A stretch of 64,000 nucleotides of DNA from Pseudomonas nabeulensis (GCF_004682045.1 NZ_QUZT01000015.1:1-64000); one strand, 5' to 3'. Shown: positions 54,366 to 63,864, numbered from the stretch's first letter. Notes: generated from the letters alone by a model not told the origin. Numbers and translations are program-made.

Positions 54366-55700
54366 ATGACTTTCGCCACACTTGGCCTGATCGAACCCTT
54401 GCTGCGCGCCCTTGAGACGCTCGGCTACCAGACCCCGACGCCGGTGCAGGCGCAAGCCATTCCGGCGGTGCTGGCCGGTCGCGACCTGATGGCTGCGGCC
54501 CAGACCGGCACCGGCAAGACCGCCGGTTTCGCCGTACCGCTCCTGCAATTGCTGACGATGGAAGGGCCGAAAGTCGCGCCTAACTCGGCGCGTGCGCTGA
54601 TCCTGTGCCCTACTCGTGAACTGGCCGAGCAGGTTCACGCCAGTGTCGCCGAGTACGCGCAAAACCTGCCGCTCACCACCTACGCGGTGTACGGCGGCGT
54701 GAGCATCAACCCACAGATGATGAAGCTGCGCAAGGGCGTCGACATTTTGGTCGCCACCCCTGGCCGGCTGATCGACCTGTTCCGCCAGAACGCGCTGAAA
54801 CTCAACCAGCTGCAAACCCTGGTGCTGGACGAAGCCGACCGCATGCTCGACCTGGGCTTTTCCGAAGAGCTGGCGAACATCTATCGCATGCTGCCGAAGA
54901 AGCGTCAGACCCTGCTGTTTTCCGCGACCTTCTCCGATGACATCCGCCAGTTGGCCGGGCAGATGCTCAATGACCCGCTGAGCATCGAAGTCAGCCCGCG
55001 CAACGTTGCCGCCAACACCGTGAAGCAGTGGATCGTGCCGGTGGACAAGAAGCGCAAGCCGGAGCTGTTTGTGCACCTGATGCGCAAAGGCCACTGGAAG
55101 CAGGTGCTGGTGTTCGCCAAGACCCGCAACGGTGTGGACGCGCTGGTGGATAAGTTGCAGGGCCTGGGCGTCAATGCCGATGGCATCCATGGCGACAAAC
55201 CGCAGGCTACGCGCCAACGTGCGTTGGACCGTTTCAAGTCGAGCGATGTGCAGATTCTGGTGGCTACGGATGTGGCGGCGCGTGGTTTGGATATCGAAGA
55301 CCTGCCGCTGGTGGTCAACTTCGACCTGCCCATCGTTGCCGAGGATTACATCCACCGTATCGGCCGGACTGGCCGAGCAGGCAACACCGGTGAGGCGATT
55401 TCCCTGGTGTGTGCCGATGAGGTGAACATGCTCTCGGCCATCGAGATGCTGACCCGTCAGACCCTGGCGCGCCATATGGAACAGGACTTCGAACCGGAAC
55501 ACCGCGTGCCGGAGACCGATGCCAGTGGGCAAGTGGTGAAGAAGCCGAAGAAACCGAAGAAGCCGAAAGCGTCCGGCGGTGGCGGTAAGCGCAACCTGGG
55601 CAAGTGGGTGGACAGCGGCGAAGTGGCGCCGGCGGAGCCTTCGATCAAGCCGGTGCGCAAGGTGCCGGTGTTTAATACCGGGCCGCGTAAGAAGAAGTGA
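54366..55700 (+). CDS. rhlE: DEAD-box RNA helicase RhlE
   Basis: RhlE unwinds RNA and acts in ribosome assembly and RNA decay. The 444-residue protein has the Q motif (PTPVQAQAIP), motif I AAQTGTGKTAGF, motif II VLDEADRMLDLGF, motif III SAT, and motif VI HRIGRTGRAGNTGE. A lysine/proline-rich basic tail of about 70 residues (KKPKKPKKPKASGGGGKR) probably binds RNA. RhlE is the closest match by length and tail; a related DEAD-box paralogue cannot be ruled out. Confidence 0.9.
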   Translation: MTFATLGLIEPLLRALETLGYQTPTPVQAQAIPAVLAGRDLMAAAQTGTGKTAGFAVPLLQLLTMEGPKVAPNSARALILCPTRELAEQVHASVAEYAQNLPLTTYAVYGGVSINPQMMKLRKGVDILVATPGRLIDLFRQNALKLNQLQTLVLDEADRMLDLGFSEELANIYRMLPKKRQTLLFSATFSDDIRQLAGQMLNDPLSIEVSPRNVAANTVKQWIVPVDKKRKPELFVHLMRKGHWKQVLVFAKTRNGVDALVDKLQGLGVNADGIHGDKPQATRQRALDRFKSSDVQILVATDVAARGLDIEDLPLVVNFDLPIVAEDYIHRIGRTGRAGNTGEAISLVCADEVNMLSAIEMLTRQTLARHMEQDFEPEHRVPETDASGQVVKKPKKPKKPKASGGGGKRNLGKWVDSGEVAPAEPSIKPVRKVPVFNTGPRKKK

Positions 55701-55723
55701 TTTTGTGTTGTAGCTGAGGGCCT

Positions 55724-55798
55724 CATCGGGGGCAAGCCCCCTCCCACATTTTTGACCTGTGAATACATTTAAAGTGTGGGAGGGGGCTTGCCCCCGAT
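55724..55798. repeat. REP pair in opposite arrangement, convergent junction
   Basis: Two GI-type REP sequences in outward order (ATCGGGGGC first, CCCCCGAT last) lie between the convergent rhlE and flavoprotein genes. The arrangement matches that at 13384-13467. Confidence 0.88.
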
Positions 55799-55823
55799 GG
55801 CGGCCTTGAACTCAACAAAGACC

Positions 55824-57050
55824 TCAGCCCTTAAGCCACTCCACCATCCCCCGCCCAGCCGCCCGCCCACTGGCAAAACACCCGGTTAGCAAGTAGCCGC
55901 CCGTCGGCGCCTCCCAGTCCAACATCTCCCCGGCACAAAACACCCCCGGCATTTGCTTGAGCATCAACCGCTCATCCAACGCCTCGAACGGCACGCCGCC
56001 CGCCGTGCTGATCGCCTCATCCATCGGCCGAGTCTTAACCAGGGTCAAGGGAAGCGCCTTGATATCCACCGCCAATTGCGCCGGATCACTGAAATGCCCA
56101 GCAGGCGCCAACTCCCGCAACAACGCCGCCTTCACCCCATCCAACCCCAATTGACTGTGCAAATGCTTGCTCATCGAACGTGAGCCACGGGGCTTGGCCA
56201 GCGCGGCTTGCACCTTGTTCAGCGGCTTGCTCGGCAGCAAGTCGATATGCACCGTGGCCGAGCCGTCGCGGTTGATTGCTTCACGAATCGGCGCCGACAG
56301 CGCATAGATCAAACTGCCTTCGATGCCGGTGGCGGTGATCACGCATTCACCGAGCCGGGGTTTGTCATCCCCTAAGCCAATGGCGACATTTTTCAACGGT
56401 GCGCCAGCGAATTTGCTGACCATCAATTCGCTCCAGGCCGACACCTCAAACCCGCAATTGCTCGGTTGCAGCGCAACGTAAGGCACGCCCTGGTCTTCCA
56501 GCAGCTTGAGCCAGGCGCCATCTGAGCCCAGGCGCGACCAACTGCCACCGCCGAGGGCCAGCAGCACCGCATCGCTGTGGACAACTTTTTCGCCGTCGGG
56601 GCTGTGGATAACTAACCCACCGTCATCCGCCCAGCCCGTCCAGCGATGTCGGGTGTGGATAACCACGCCCTGGTCCCGCAGGCGCTTGAGCCAGGCGCGC
56701 AGCAGTGGGGCGGCTTTCATGTCGGTAGGAAATACACGGCCGGACGTGCCGACAAAGGTTTCGATCCCCAGCCCGTGTATCCATTCGCACAACGCCTCGG
56801 CGCCAAACGCCCGCAGCAACGGCGCCATGTGCGGCGCACGTTCGGCGTAGCGCGACAGGAACGCCGGGTAATCTTCGGAGTGGGTGATGTTCATGCCGCC
56901 CACGCCGGCCAGCAGGAACTTGCGCCCCACCGATGGCATGCCGTCGTACACGTCGACCCGCACGCCCGCCTGGCTCAGGACTTCGGCGGCCATCAGCCCG
57001 GCGGGGCCGCCGCCGATAATGATGACGTGGTGAGGAGCGGTCTGGGACAT
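55824..57050 (-). CDS. NAD(P)/FAD-dependent oxidoreductase (BaiN-like, TIGR03862)
   Basis: The 408-residue flavoprotein begins with the FAD dinucleotide motif HHVIIIGGGPAGLMAAEVLS. It has the HI0933/BaiN-like features GVGGMNITHSED, ALGGGSWSRLGSDGAW and the C-terminal FCAGEMLDWEAPTGGYLL with GCFASGRAAG. It is related to proteins of unclear role, one of which is called BaiN. The substrate is unknown. It converges on rhlE across a REP pair. Confidence 0.9.
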   Translation of the reverse strand: MSQTAPHHVIIIGGGPAGLMAAEVLSQAGVRVDVYDGMPSVGRKFLLAGVGGMNITHSEDYPAFLSRYAERAPHMAPLLRAFGAEALCEWIHGLGIETFVGTSGRVFPTDMKAAPLLRAWLKRLRDQGVVIHTRHRWTGWADDGGLVIHSPDGEKVVHSDAVLLALGGGSWSRLGSDGAWLKLLEDQGVPYVALQPSNCGFEVSAWSELMVSKFAGAPLKNVAIGLGDDKPRLGECVITATGIEGSLIYALSAPIREAINRDGSATVHIDLLPSKPLNKVQAALAKPRGSRSMSKHLHSQLGLDGVKAALLRELAPAGHFSDPAQLAVDIKALPLTLVKTRPMDEAISTAGGVPFEALDERLMLKQMPGVFCAGEMLDWEAPTGGYLLTGCFASGRAAGRGMVEWLKG

Positions 57051-57221
57051 GGCAAAGGCTACGGTCGAATAAACAGGCCGAGCATTCTACCCGACGACGA
57101 CGCAAACGCCTGATCAAAAAACGTACAGCTTCCTACAGGCCATACAGATAGTGTCTCTCAGACGCTTACGCTCAAGTTATCCACAGGCCGTTCCACAGCC
57201 ATTGTGGGTAAGGTTCACAAC

Positions 57222-58142
57222 TCAATGACAACCTGATGACGTCCACACCCGTTGTGCGCTGTGGTGCAGGATGCCGTGGCGGCGGGCCAGGGCCGGGCGG
57301 TCTTTGCTGTAGCCGCCGCCGATCACGCCCATTACCGGGATATCGCGGCCCAGGCAGTGGCGCATCACGCTTTCATCGCGGGCGGCCACGCCTTCGTCTG
57401 TCAGCTTGAGGTAACCGAGGGCGTCGTCCTTGTGCACATCCACACCGGCGTCGTACAGCACCAGGTCGGGCTGGTACAGCGGCAGCAGGTAGTTGAGCGC
57501 GTCGTCCACCACCTTGAGGTAGTCGCCATCGCCCATGCCCATGGGGAGTGGGATGTCCCAATCGCTCTGGGCCTTGCGCGCCGGGAAGTTTTTTTCACAG
57601 TGCAGCGACACGGTGATCGCCTCTGGCGTGTCGTGCAGGATGCGTGCGGTGCCATCGCCCTGGTGCACATCGCAGTCGAAGATCAGTACGCGGTTGACCC
57701 GGCCGCTGGCCAGCAGGTAGTGGCTGATCACCGCCAGGTCATTGAAGATGCAAAAGCCCGCCGGGTAATCGTAGTGCGCGTGGTGGGTGCCGCCGGCCAA
57801 GTGGCAGGCCAGGCCATGTTCCAGGGCTTTTTCGGCGGCCAGGATCGAACCACCCACCGCCCGTACGGTGCGTCGGGCCAGGGCTTCGTTCCACGGCAGG
57901 CCGAGGCGGCGCTGGTCTTCGCGGGACAGTTCGCCGCCCATGTAGCGTTCGATGTAGTCGGGGGCGTGGGCCAGGGCCAGGATCTCCGGCGGGCACAGCT
58001 GTGGGCGCAGCAGTTGGCTGTCCTCGGTCAGCCCGCTGGACACCAGGTGGTCACGCAACAGGCGGAACTTGTCCATGGGGAAGCGGTGGTCCGCCGGGAA
58101 CTCGGGGCTGTAGTCGTCGTGGTAGATCAATGGCAAAGGCAT
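57222..58142 (-). CDS. Histone deacetylase family protein
   Basis: The 306-residue protein belongs to the arginase/deacetylase superfamily of zinc hydrolases (HDAC, acetoin utilisation and acetylpolyamine amidohydrolase relatives). Motifs include LACHLAGGTHHAHYDYPAGF with the catalytic histidine pair, FDCDVHQGDGTARIL with the zinc ligands and VLYDAGVDVHKDDALG. The start is the ATG at 58142. A GNAT acetyltransferase gene is divergent, 76 bases away. The acetylated substrate is unknown; it could be a protein or a small molecule. Confidence 0.92.
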   Translation of the reverse strand: MPLPLIYHDDYSPEFPADHRFPMDKFRLLRDHLVSSGLTEDSQLLRPQLCPPEILALAHAPDYIERYMGGELSREDQRRLGLPWNEALARRTVRAVGGSILAAEKALEHGLACHLAGGTHHAHYDYPAGFCIFNDLAVISHYLLASGRVNRVLIFDCDVHQGDGTARILHDTPEAITVSLHCEKNFPARKAQSDWDIPLPMGMGDGDYLKVVDDALNYLLPLYQPDLVLYDAGVDVHKDDALGYLKLTDEGVAARDESVMRHCLGRDIPVMGVIGGGYSKDRPALARRHGILHHSAQRVWTSSGCH

Positions 58143-58218
58143 GGGATTTTCTGACGGGAACCTGCGACGCATCTTACCCGCGTTGTACACTCTCGCACAT
58201 GGCAAGGGGAGGGGACCC

Positions 58219-58788
58219 ATGGAGCCGATACTCGAACTGGAAAGTGCACGCCTGGTGCTGCGCCAATGGCGCGACAGCGACTTGCCGGAATTTGCGCGCA
58301 TGTGCGCCGACCCGCAGGTGATGCGTTATTTCCCGGCCATGTTGAGCCATCTGGAGAGCGCCGCCATGATCGGGCGCATTCGCGGGCACTTCGCCGAATA
58401 CGGTTTTGGCCTGTGGGCCTTGCAGCGCAAGGACACCGGCGAATTTATCGGCCTGACCGGGTTGCTGCATGTCGGCTTTGATGCAGCCTTCACCCCAGCG
58501 GTGGAAATCGGCTGGCGCCTGGCCCGTGAACATTGGGGCCTGGGTTACGCCAGTGAAGCGGCGTGGACCGCGCTGCGCTGTGGGTTCGACCGCGTGCAGT
58601 TGGACGAGATCGTCGCCTTTACCACCGAAGCCAATCTGCCATCACAAAAAGTCATGCAGGCCATCGGTATGCATTACGATCCCCAGGCAGATTTTGAACA
58701 CCCCAAGGTCGCAGCCGATGACCCGCTGCGCCATCATGTGTTGTACCGCATCTCCCGCGCCCAATGGTTGGACACGTTGCACGGATAA
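58219..58788 (+). CDS. GNAT-family N-acetyltransferase (RimJ/RimL-like)
   Basis: The 189-residue protein has the GNAT fold of the RimJ/RimL type, with ARLVLRQWRDSDLPEFARM at the N terminus and the acetyl-CoA site EHWGLGYASEAAWTALR near residue 115. A late TTEANLPSQKVMQAIGM completes the pattern. Such proteins often acetylate N termini, antibiotics or amino acids. The start is the ATG at 58219 after AGGGGAGGGG. It is upstream of tesB by 38 bases and divergent from the deacetylase-like gene. Confidence 0.9.
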   Translation: MEPILELESARLVLRQWRDSDLPEFARMCADPQVMRYFPAMLSHLESAAMIGRIRGHFAEYGFGLWALQRKDTGEFIGLTGLLHVGFDAAFTPAVEIGWRLAREHWGLGYASEAAWTALRCGFDRVQLDEIVAFTTEANLPSQKVMQAIGMHYDPQADFEHPKVAADDPLRHHVLYRISRAQWLDTLHG

Positions 58789-58826
58789 GCAGCCCGGAAT
58801 GCCCCATCGATTGTAGGAGTTGCTCT

Positions 58827-59696
58827 ATGAGCCAAGTATTGGAAGATCTGGTGGACTTGCTGACCCTGGAGCCGATCGAGGAAAACCTCTTTCGCGGCCG
58901 CAGCCAGGACCTGGGTTTTCGCCAACTGTTCGGCGGCCAGGTGCTGGGCCAGTCGCTGTCGGCTGCCAGCCAGACTGTAGAAGACGCGCGGCACGTGCAT
59001 TCCCTGCACGGTTATTTCCTGCGTCCAGGTGATGCCGCGTTGCCCGTTGTCTACTCGGTGGACCGCGTGCGCGATGGCGGCAGTTTCAGCACCCGTCGTG
59101 TCACGGCGATCCAGAAAGGCCATCCGATCTTCACCTGCAGCGCTTCGTTCCAATACGACGAGCAAGGCTTTGAACACCAGAGCACCATGCCCGTGGTGGT
59201 CGGCCCGGAGAACCTGCCGTCGGAGCTGGAACTGATCCAGCAACGCGCGCACCTGATCCCCGAGCACATGCGCGACAAGCTGCTGTGCCCCAAGCCGATT
59301 GAAGTGCGCCCGGTCACCGAAAAAGACCCGTTCAACCCGCAGCCGTCCGACCCGGTCAAGTACGTGTGGTTCCGCGCCGACGGCGCCCTGGCCGACACCC
59401 CGGCGCTGCATAAATACCTGCTGGCCTACGCCTCGGATTTCGGCCTGCTGACCACGTCGCTGCTGCCCCATGGCAAGACCGTGTGGCAGAAAGACATGCA
59501 AGTCGCCAGCCTTGACCATGCGCTTTGGTTCCACGCCGACCTGCGCGCCGACGACTGGCTGCTATATGCCATGGACAGCCCATGGGCCGGCAATTCCCGC
59601 GGGTTCTCCCGTGGCAGCGTGTACAACCGTGCCGGGCAACTGGTGGCGTCGGTGACCCAGGAAGGTTTGATTCGCCATCGCAAGGATTGGGCATGA
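58827..59696 (+). CDS. tesB: Acyl-CoA thioesterase II
   Basis: TesB hydrolyses medium- and long-chain acyl-CoA to free fatty acid and CoA. The 289-residue double-hotdog protein has LFGGQVLGQSLSAASQTVE, VHSLHGYFLRPGDAALPVVY, the catalytic aspartate in SLDHALWFHADLRADDWLL and the threonine/glutamine region near the C terminus. A TAGGAG site precedes the ATG. Its TGA overlaps the ATG of the following HAD gene (ATGA), so the two are translationally coupled. Confidence 0.95.
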   Translation: MSQVLEDLVDLLTLEPIEENLFRGRSQDLGFRQLFGGQVLGQSLSAASQTVEDARHVHSLHGYFLRPGDAALPVVYSVDRVRDGGSFSTRRVTAIQKGHPIFTCSASFQYDEQGFEHQSTMPVVVGPENLPSELELIQQRAHLIPEHMRDKLLCPKPIEVRPVTEKDPFNPQPSDPVKYVWFRADGALADTPALHKYLLAYASDFGLLTTSLLPHGKTVWQKDMQVASLDHALWFHADLRADDWLLYAMDSPWAGNSRGFSRGSVYNRAGQLVASVTQEGLIRHRKDWA

Positions 59697-60292
59697 GCCT
59701 GTCGGACGTTAAACATTGGGTGTTCGACATGGACGGCACCTTGACGGTGGCCGTGCATGATTTTGCGGCGATTCGCGTGGCCCTGGAGATTCCGCCAGAG
59801 GACGACATCCTCACGCACTTGGCGGCGTTGCCGGCGGACGTGGCGGCGGCCAAGCATGCGTGGTTGCTGGAGCATGAGCGCGAGCTGGCGGTGGGTTCCG
59901 TGGCCGCCGAAGGTGCGGTGGAGTTGGTACGTGAATTGGCCGCCCGTGGCTATCGCCTGGGCATCCTGACGCGCAATGCGCGGGAGTTGGCGCATATCAC
60001 CCTGGAGGCGATTGGCCTGGCGGACTGCTTTGCCATCGACGATGTGTTGGGGCGGGATGATGCGCAACCCAAGCCGGATCCGGATGGTTTGTTGAAGTTG
60101 GCGGCGGCTTGGGATGTGGCGCCAAGCGAGATGGTGATGGTGGGGGATTATCGCTTTGACCTGGATTGCGGCCGGGCGGCGGGGACGCGCACGGTGTTGG
60201 TCAACTTGCCGGAGAACCCGTGGCCGGAGTTGGTTGACTGGCATGCCGAAGACTGCTCGGCCTTGCGCCGGATGATCCAGCCCAAGCAATGA
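59693..60292 (+). CDS. HAD-family hydrolase
   Basis: The 199-residue protein is a HAD phosphatase with motif I VFDMDGTLTVAVHDF (nucleophile and acid aspartates), motif II LGILTRNARE, motif III lysine in QPKPDPDGLLK and motif IV MVGDYRFDLDCGRAAG. A small helical cap lies between motifs I and II. It resembles Gph/phosphoglycolate-type enzymes. The substrate is unknown. Overlap with tesB by four bases suggests linked expression. Confidence 0.92.
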   Translation: MSLSDVKHWVFDMDGTLTVAVHDFAAIRVALEIPPEDDILTHLAALPADVAAAKHAWLLEHERELAVGSVAAEGAVELVRELAARGYRLGILTRNARELAHITLEAIGLADCFAIDDVLGRDDAQPKPDPDGLLKLAAAWDVAPSEMVMVGDYRFDLDCGRAAGTRTVLVNLPENPWPELVDWHAEDCSALRRMIQPKQ

Positions 60293-60297
60293 GGTCA

Positions 60298-60390
60298 AAT
60301 GTGGGAGGGGGCTTGCCCCCGATAGCAGAGTGTCAGTCAGCTAATCTGTAGCTGATACACTGCAATCGGGGGCAAGCCCCCTCCCACATT
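60298..60390. repeat. REPIN (GI type), convergent HAD/hydrolase junction
   Basis: An inverted GI-type REP pair starts 5 bases after the HAD stop codon and ends 21 bases before the end of the convergent alpha/beta hydrolase gene. Confidence 0.93.
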
Positions 60391-60411
60391 TGAACCGAGT
60401 TCGTCCAGTGA

Positions 60412-61359
60412 CTACTGGGGGAACAACACCCTCTGCCCCTCAGGCGACGTAAACATCCCATCCCCGTTATGCCCCACCCCTGGCACTTCCACCAACTGAT
60501 GCCCCAGCTGCGGATGCCGCTGCTTGAGGTAGTCGAAGTAGTTGTGCCCACGAATCAGCCGATACGCGCCCTGAGCCTCCGCTTCACAGCCAATATCCAG
60601 CGCGTGATGTTTCGGGTCGATGTCCTGTTGGCCCAACAGGTAGGTGATGTCGCGTGACACATAGGTCTGCTCAACTTGCACTGCGCCTTTGGCGTAGGCC
60701 GGCAGCTTGTTCAGCCCGTATTTCCAGTCATTGAAGCCGGGGCAGGTGGCCGGGTCGAACTTAACCGGGCGTTGCGGGGTGAAGTAGGCGTAGGACGAAG
60801 GATTGGCCACCACGTAACGCAGGCGGATGGCTTCGGCTTGCAGTTTCGGGTGGTCGTGGCTGAGGAGGGCAAAACGCTGCACCACCTGGCCACCGCCGGA
60901 ATGCCCGGCCACGACGATTTCTTTCAGCGCCGGGAACAGCTTGCGATTGCCCAGATGCTTGATGATTTGGTCGAGTGCGCCGTAGGAACTGATATGGCCT
61001 GGGGCGGTGGAGGGTTCACCGGCCATCCAGCCGTTGTCGGTCCAGCGCAGCACTTGATCGTCCACATGCTCGTGACGTGCGTCCGACTCAATCAGGAAGC
61101 GTGGCGCGATCACCAGGGTGTTGGCGCCTTGCCCGGCATTCGCGGCAGCCTTTTCGCCGCTTTCCAGATAGGTCTGCGCATCGCGAAGGCGACCATGCAC
61201 GATGATCAGCGCACGCGTAACGCCGGGCAGGGGTTGGCGCCAATCCTGGCTCAAGCCGACGCTAAGGTCGCCGGCGTTCAGGTGAAATCGATCCAGGTCA
61301 GCAGCCAACGTTGAACAACTGACCAGCAGTCCCAGCAGCCATCCCCATCGTTTAGTCAT
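60412..61359 (-). CDS. Exported alpha/beta hydrolase
   Basis: The 315-residue protein has a signal peptide (LGLLVSCSTLAA-DLD; the cysteine could also be a lipobox). It carries an alpha/beta-hydrolase nucleophile elbow IVVAGHSGGGQVVQRF, an oxyanion region ALIIVHGRLRDA and a late GHNYFDYLKQRHPQLGHQ. It resembles esterase-like proteins of unknown substrate. Its start codon directly follows the ypfJ stop with no gap, so the two are one operon. Confidence 0.85.
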   Translation of the reverse strand: MTKRWGWLLGLLVSCSTLAADLDRFHLNAGDLSVGLSQDWRQPLPGVTRALIIVHGRLRDAQTYLESGEKAAANAGQGANTLVIAPRFLIESDARHEHVDDQVLRWTDNGWMAGEPSTAPGHISSYGALDQIIKHLGNRKLFPALKEIVVAGHSGGGQVVQRFALLSHDHPKLQAEAIRLRYVVANPSSYAYFTPQRPVKFDPATCPGFNDWKYGLNKLPAYAKGAVQVEQTYVSRDITYLLGQQDIDPKHHALDIGCEAEAQGAYRLIRGHNYFDYLKQRHPQLGHQLVEVPGVGHNGDGMFTSPEGQRVLFPQ

Positions 61360-62247
61360 TTAAAGGCTCTTGGCGGAAAAGGTGTCGCATTGAGTGATCT
61401 GGCCCTGGGCGAAGCCGGTCTTGAACCAGCGCACGCGCTGTGCCGAGGTGCCGTGGGTAAACGAGTCGGGCACCACACGGCCTTGGCCCTGTTGCTGCAA
61501 GCGGTCATCGCCAATGGCGTTGGCGGCATTCAAGGCTTCTTCAATGTCGCCGGGTTCCAGCCAGTTCAGGCGTTTTTGCGCTCGGTTGGCCCATACGCCG
61601 GCAAAGCAGTCGGCCTGTAGCTCCTGGCGGACCAGCAGGCCCCCATCGCCTTGCATCTGGCGACCTTGCTGGCGTGCGGACTGGATCTTGGCCGAAATGC
61701 CCAGCAGCGTCTGCACGTGGTGCCCGACTTCGTGGGCGATCACATACGCCTGGGCGAAGTCGCCGGCGGCCTGGAAGCGTTGGGACATTTCGCGGAAGAA
61801 ATCCAGGTCGAGGTACACCTGTTGGTCCGCCGGGCAGTAGAACGGGCCGCTGGCCGAGGTGGCGCCACCGCAGGCGGAGTTTACGCGGCCGCGGAACAGG
61901 ATCAGTTTCGGGTTCTGGTACGCCACGCCGTTTTCCTTGAACACCTGGGCCCAGGTGTCTTCGGTGTCGCCGAGGATCGCCCGCACGAAATCGGCTTGCT
62001 CATCGTTGGCCGGCGGCGCCTGGCGCGTCTGGGTGCTGACCGACGGTGCCTGTTCCATCTGGCCGCTGAGCTGGCCGAGGATCTGCAACGGGTCTTGGCC
62101 GGTGATCCAGCCAATGCCGACGATCAGCAGAATCGCGCCCAGGCTCAGGCCCTTGCCGCCGCCGAAGCGCATGCCACCGCCACCACCGCCGCTGTCATCG
62201 CGGGCATCCACTACGTTGTCGCTGCGTCGGCCTTTTTTCCATAGCAT
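61360..62247 (-). CDS. Neutral zinc metallopeptidase YpfJ-like
   Basis: The 295-residue protein matches the YpfJ/zinc_peptidase family. It has a basic and glycine-rich N terminus, one membrane segment (GLSLGAILLIVGIGWITG), then a periplasmic or membrane-associated peptidase domain with the HExxH motif in AYVIAHEVGHHVQTLLG. Conserved QADCFAGVWANRAQ and GTSAQRVRWFKTGF follow. The physiological substrate is unknown. It precedes an exported alpha/beta hydrolase with no gap between stop and start. Confidence 0.93.
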   Translation of the reverse strand: MLWKKGRRSDNVVDARDDSGGGGGGMRFGGGKGLSLGAILLIVGIGWITGQDPLQILGQLSGQMEQAPSVSTQTRQAPPANDEQADFVRAILGDTEDTWAQVFKENGVAYQNPKLILFRGRVNSACGGATSASGPFYCPADQQVYLDLDFFREMSQRFQAAGDFAQAYVIAHEVGHHVQTLLGISAKIQSARQQGRQMQGDGGLLVRQELQADCFAGVWANRAQKRLNWLEPGDIEEALNAANAIGDDRLQQQGQGRVVPDSFTHGTSAQRVRWFKTGFAQGQITQCDTFSAKSL

Positions 62248-62279
62248 CGTGGCGGTCCTCTTTGTGAGCTGTGTGTAAC

Positions 62280-62373
62280 TGTGGCGAGGGAGCTTGCTCC
62301 CGCTGGAGTGCGAAGCGCTCCCAAGCTTTTGGGGCTGCTGCGCAACCCAGCGGGAGCAAGCTCCCTCGCCACA
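62280..62373. repeat. REPIN (GIII type)
   Basis: An inverted pair with the core GAGGGAGCTTGCTCCC has arms of about 27 perfectly complementary bases. It is the same group as the one at 52575-52673 and lies between ypfJ and a lipoprotein gene. Confidence 0.93.
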
Positions 62374-62390
62374 AGGATTGAGTATGGACG

Positions 62391-62807
62391 TTATTGGCGG
62401 CAGTAACCTTCGCCGCTCACCACGATCAGGCAGTCCTTTTTATCCGCCAGCCATTTCAGGCCAGTGTCTGCGCCGTCACCAGCACGCAGCAGTTGCGGGC
62501 CGTCCGGGCGGTTGAAGGCGATGCCGTCTTCGTTGGCTTCACCCTTGAAGGTGCCCGCATCGTCGGCGTCGAGGCCGTATTGCATGGTGAGGAGGTAATG
62601 CCCGCGGCCAATGCTGTCGTCCTTGGCGATGGTCAGGTAGAGGCCTTCGACGCCGATCCATTTACCCACCCATTGGTCGGTGGGCGGGGTTTCTGGCACC
62701 AGGGTCGCCTGCACCGAGGCCGGTGCAGGTTTGGGGGCGTCCTTGGTCTCTTGATTACAGGCAGTCAGCAGGGCAAGGGCAGAAACAACAAAGAGGGCTT
62801 TTTTCAT
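62391..62807 (-). CDS. Lipoprotein of unknown function (138 aa)
   Basis: The ATG at 62807 gives a 138-residue protein with lipoprotein signal and lipobox LLTAC (Cys at about 17). A proline/alanine-rich linker (KDAPKPAPASVQATLVPETP) follows, then a small beta-rich domain (WVGKWIGVEGLYLTI, RGHYLLTMQYGLDAD). Two late cysteines (DCLIV, GYCRQ) may form a disulfide. The family is not one I can name. It stands alone between a REPIN and a divergent exporter. Confidence 0.75.
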   Translation of the reverse strand: MKKALFVVSALALLTACNQETKDAPKPAPASVQATLVPETPPTDQWVGKWIGVEGLYLTIAKDDSIGRGHYLLTMQYGLDADDAGTFKGEANEDGIAFNRPDGPQLLRAGDGADTGLKWLADKKDCLIVVSGEGYCRQ

Positions 62808-62984
62808 AGCAGCAAGGCCTTGGTTAAAAAGTGTACAACACCGGGTCAACGTGCAGCGTTGGACTCAAATCCCGTGATTTAGTGCGCTGTTCGCACGGTG
62901 TTTGGTTATGCTCTTGGGGCAGACGCAGGCCCGGCTGCTAGATTACCGGGTTGAATGCCACCGCGCGCCCCGCACGAGAACTCA

Positions 62985-63863
62985 ATGACCGTCAGTACCC
63001 CCCTTTCCGGCGTCAACCATCCCTTCAAAGGCATTCTGTTGATTGTGGTGGCGACGTTCCTGTTCTCCAGCCACGACGCCTTGTCCAAATACCTCGCCGG
63101 GTTTTACCCGATTGTGATGGTGGTGTGGGCGCGCTACCTGGTGCACACCTTGCTGATGGCCGGGATCTTCCTGCCGCAGTCGGGCCTGCGGGTGCTGCGC
63201 AGCAAGCGGCCGGGGATGCAGGTGGTGCGGGCGCTGTGCCTGCTGGGCACCAGTTTGTTTTTCACCGCGGCGTTGCATTACATCCCGCTGGCGGAAGCCA
63301 CGGCGGTGAACTTCCTGGCGCCGATCCTGGTGACCGCGCTGTCGGTGCCACTGCTTGGTGAACACGTGACGCGCGGCCAATGGCTGGCGGTGATCAGCGG
63401 GTTTATCGGCGTGCTGATCATCATCCACCCCGGCGGCGAACTGTTTACCCCGGCGGTCTTGCTGCCGCTGTGTTCGGCGCTGTTCTTCTGCTTCTACCAA
63501 CTGCTCACGCGCATCCTCAGCCAATACGACACACCGACCACCAGCAACTTCTTTGCCGGGTTGTGCAATACCTTGGTGATGAGTGCGTTGGTGCCGTTCT
63601 TCTGGCAGATCCCGACGCTGTGGCATGCCGCGCTGATGCTGGCGCTGGGCACCTGTGGGATGACCGCGCACTTGATGCTGACCCAGGCGTTCCGCTTTGC
63701 GGCGCCAGCGTTGCTGGCTCCGTTCGGCTATTGCCAGATCGTGTTTGCGGGGTTGTTGGGCTGGCTGGTGTTCAGTCATACCCCCGACTTGACCACGGTG
63801 GTCGGCATCGGGGTGATCTGCATGAGCGGGTTGGCCGCTGCCTGGCAGCAGCGGCGCAGGTAA
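62985..63863 (+). CDS. EamA-family (DMT) transporter
   Basis: The 292-residue protein has ten membrane segments in two EamA repeats, with the first starting FKGILLIVVATFLFSSHDAL and LAEATAVNFLAPILVTALSV following (here split to respect length). This is the S-adenosylmethionine/riboflavin-like DMT subgroup pattern, but the substrate cannot be read from sequence. The start is the ATG at 62985. The stop is one base away from the stop of a convergent MFS gene. Confidence 0.9.
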   Translation: MTVSTPLSGVNHPFKGILLIVVATFLFSSHDALSKYLAGFYPIVMVVWARYLVHTLLMAGIFLPQSGLRVLRSKRPGMQVVRALCLLGTSLFFTAALHYIPLAEATAVNFLAPILVTALSVPLLGEHVTRGQWLAVISGFIGVLIIIHPGGELFTPAVLLPLCSALFFCFYQLLTRILSQYDTPTTSNFFAGLCNTLVMSALVPFFWQIPTLWHAALMLALGTCGMTAHLMLTQAFRFAAPALLAPFGYCQIVFAGLLGWLVFSHTPDLTTVVGIGVICMSGLAAAWQQRRR

Positions 63864-63864
63864 G

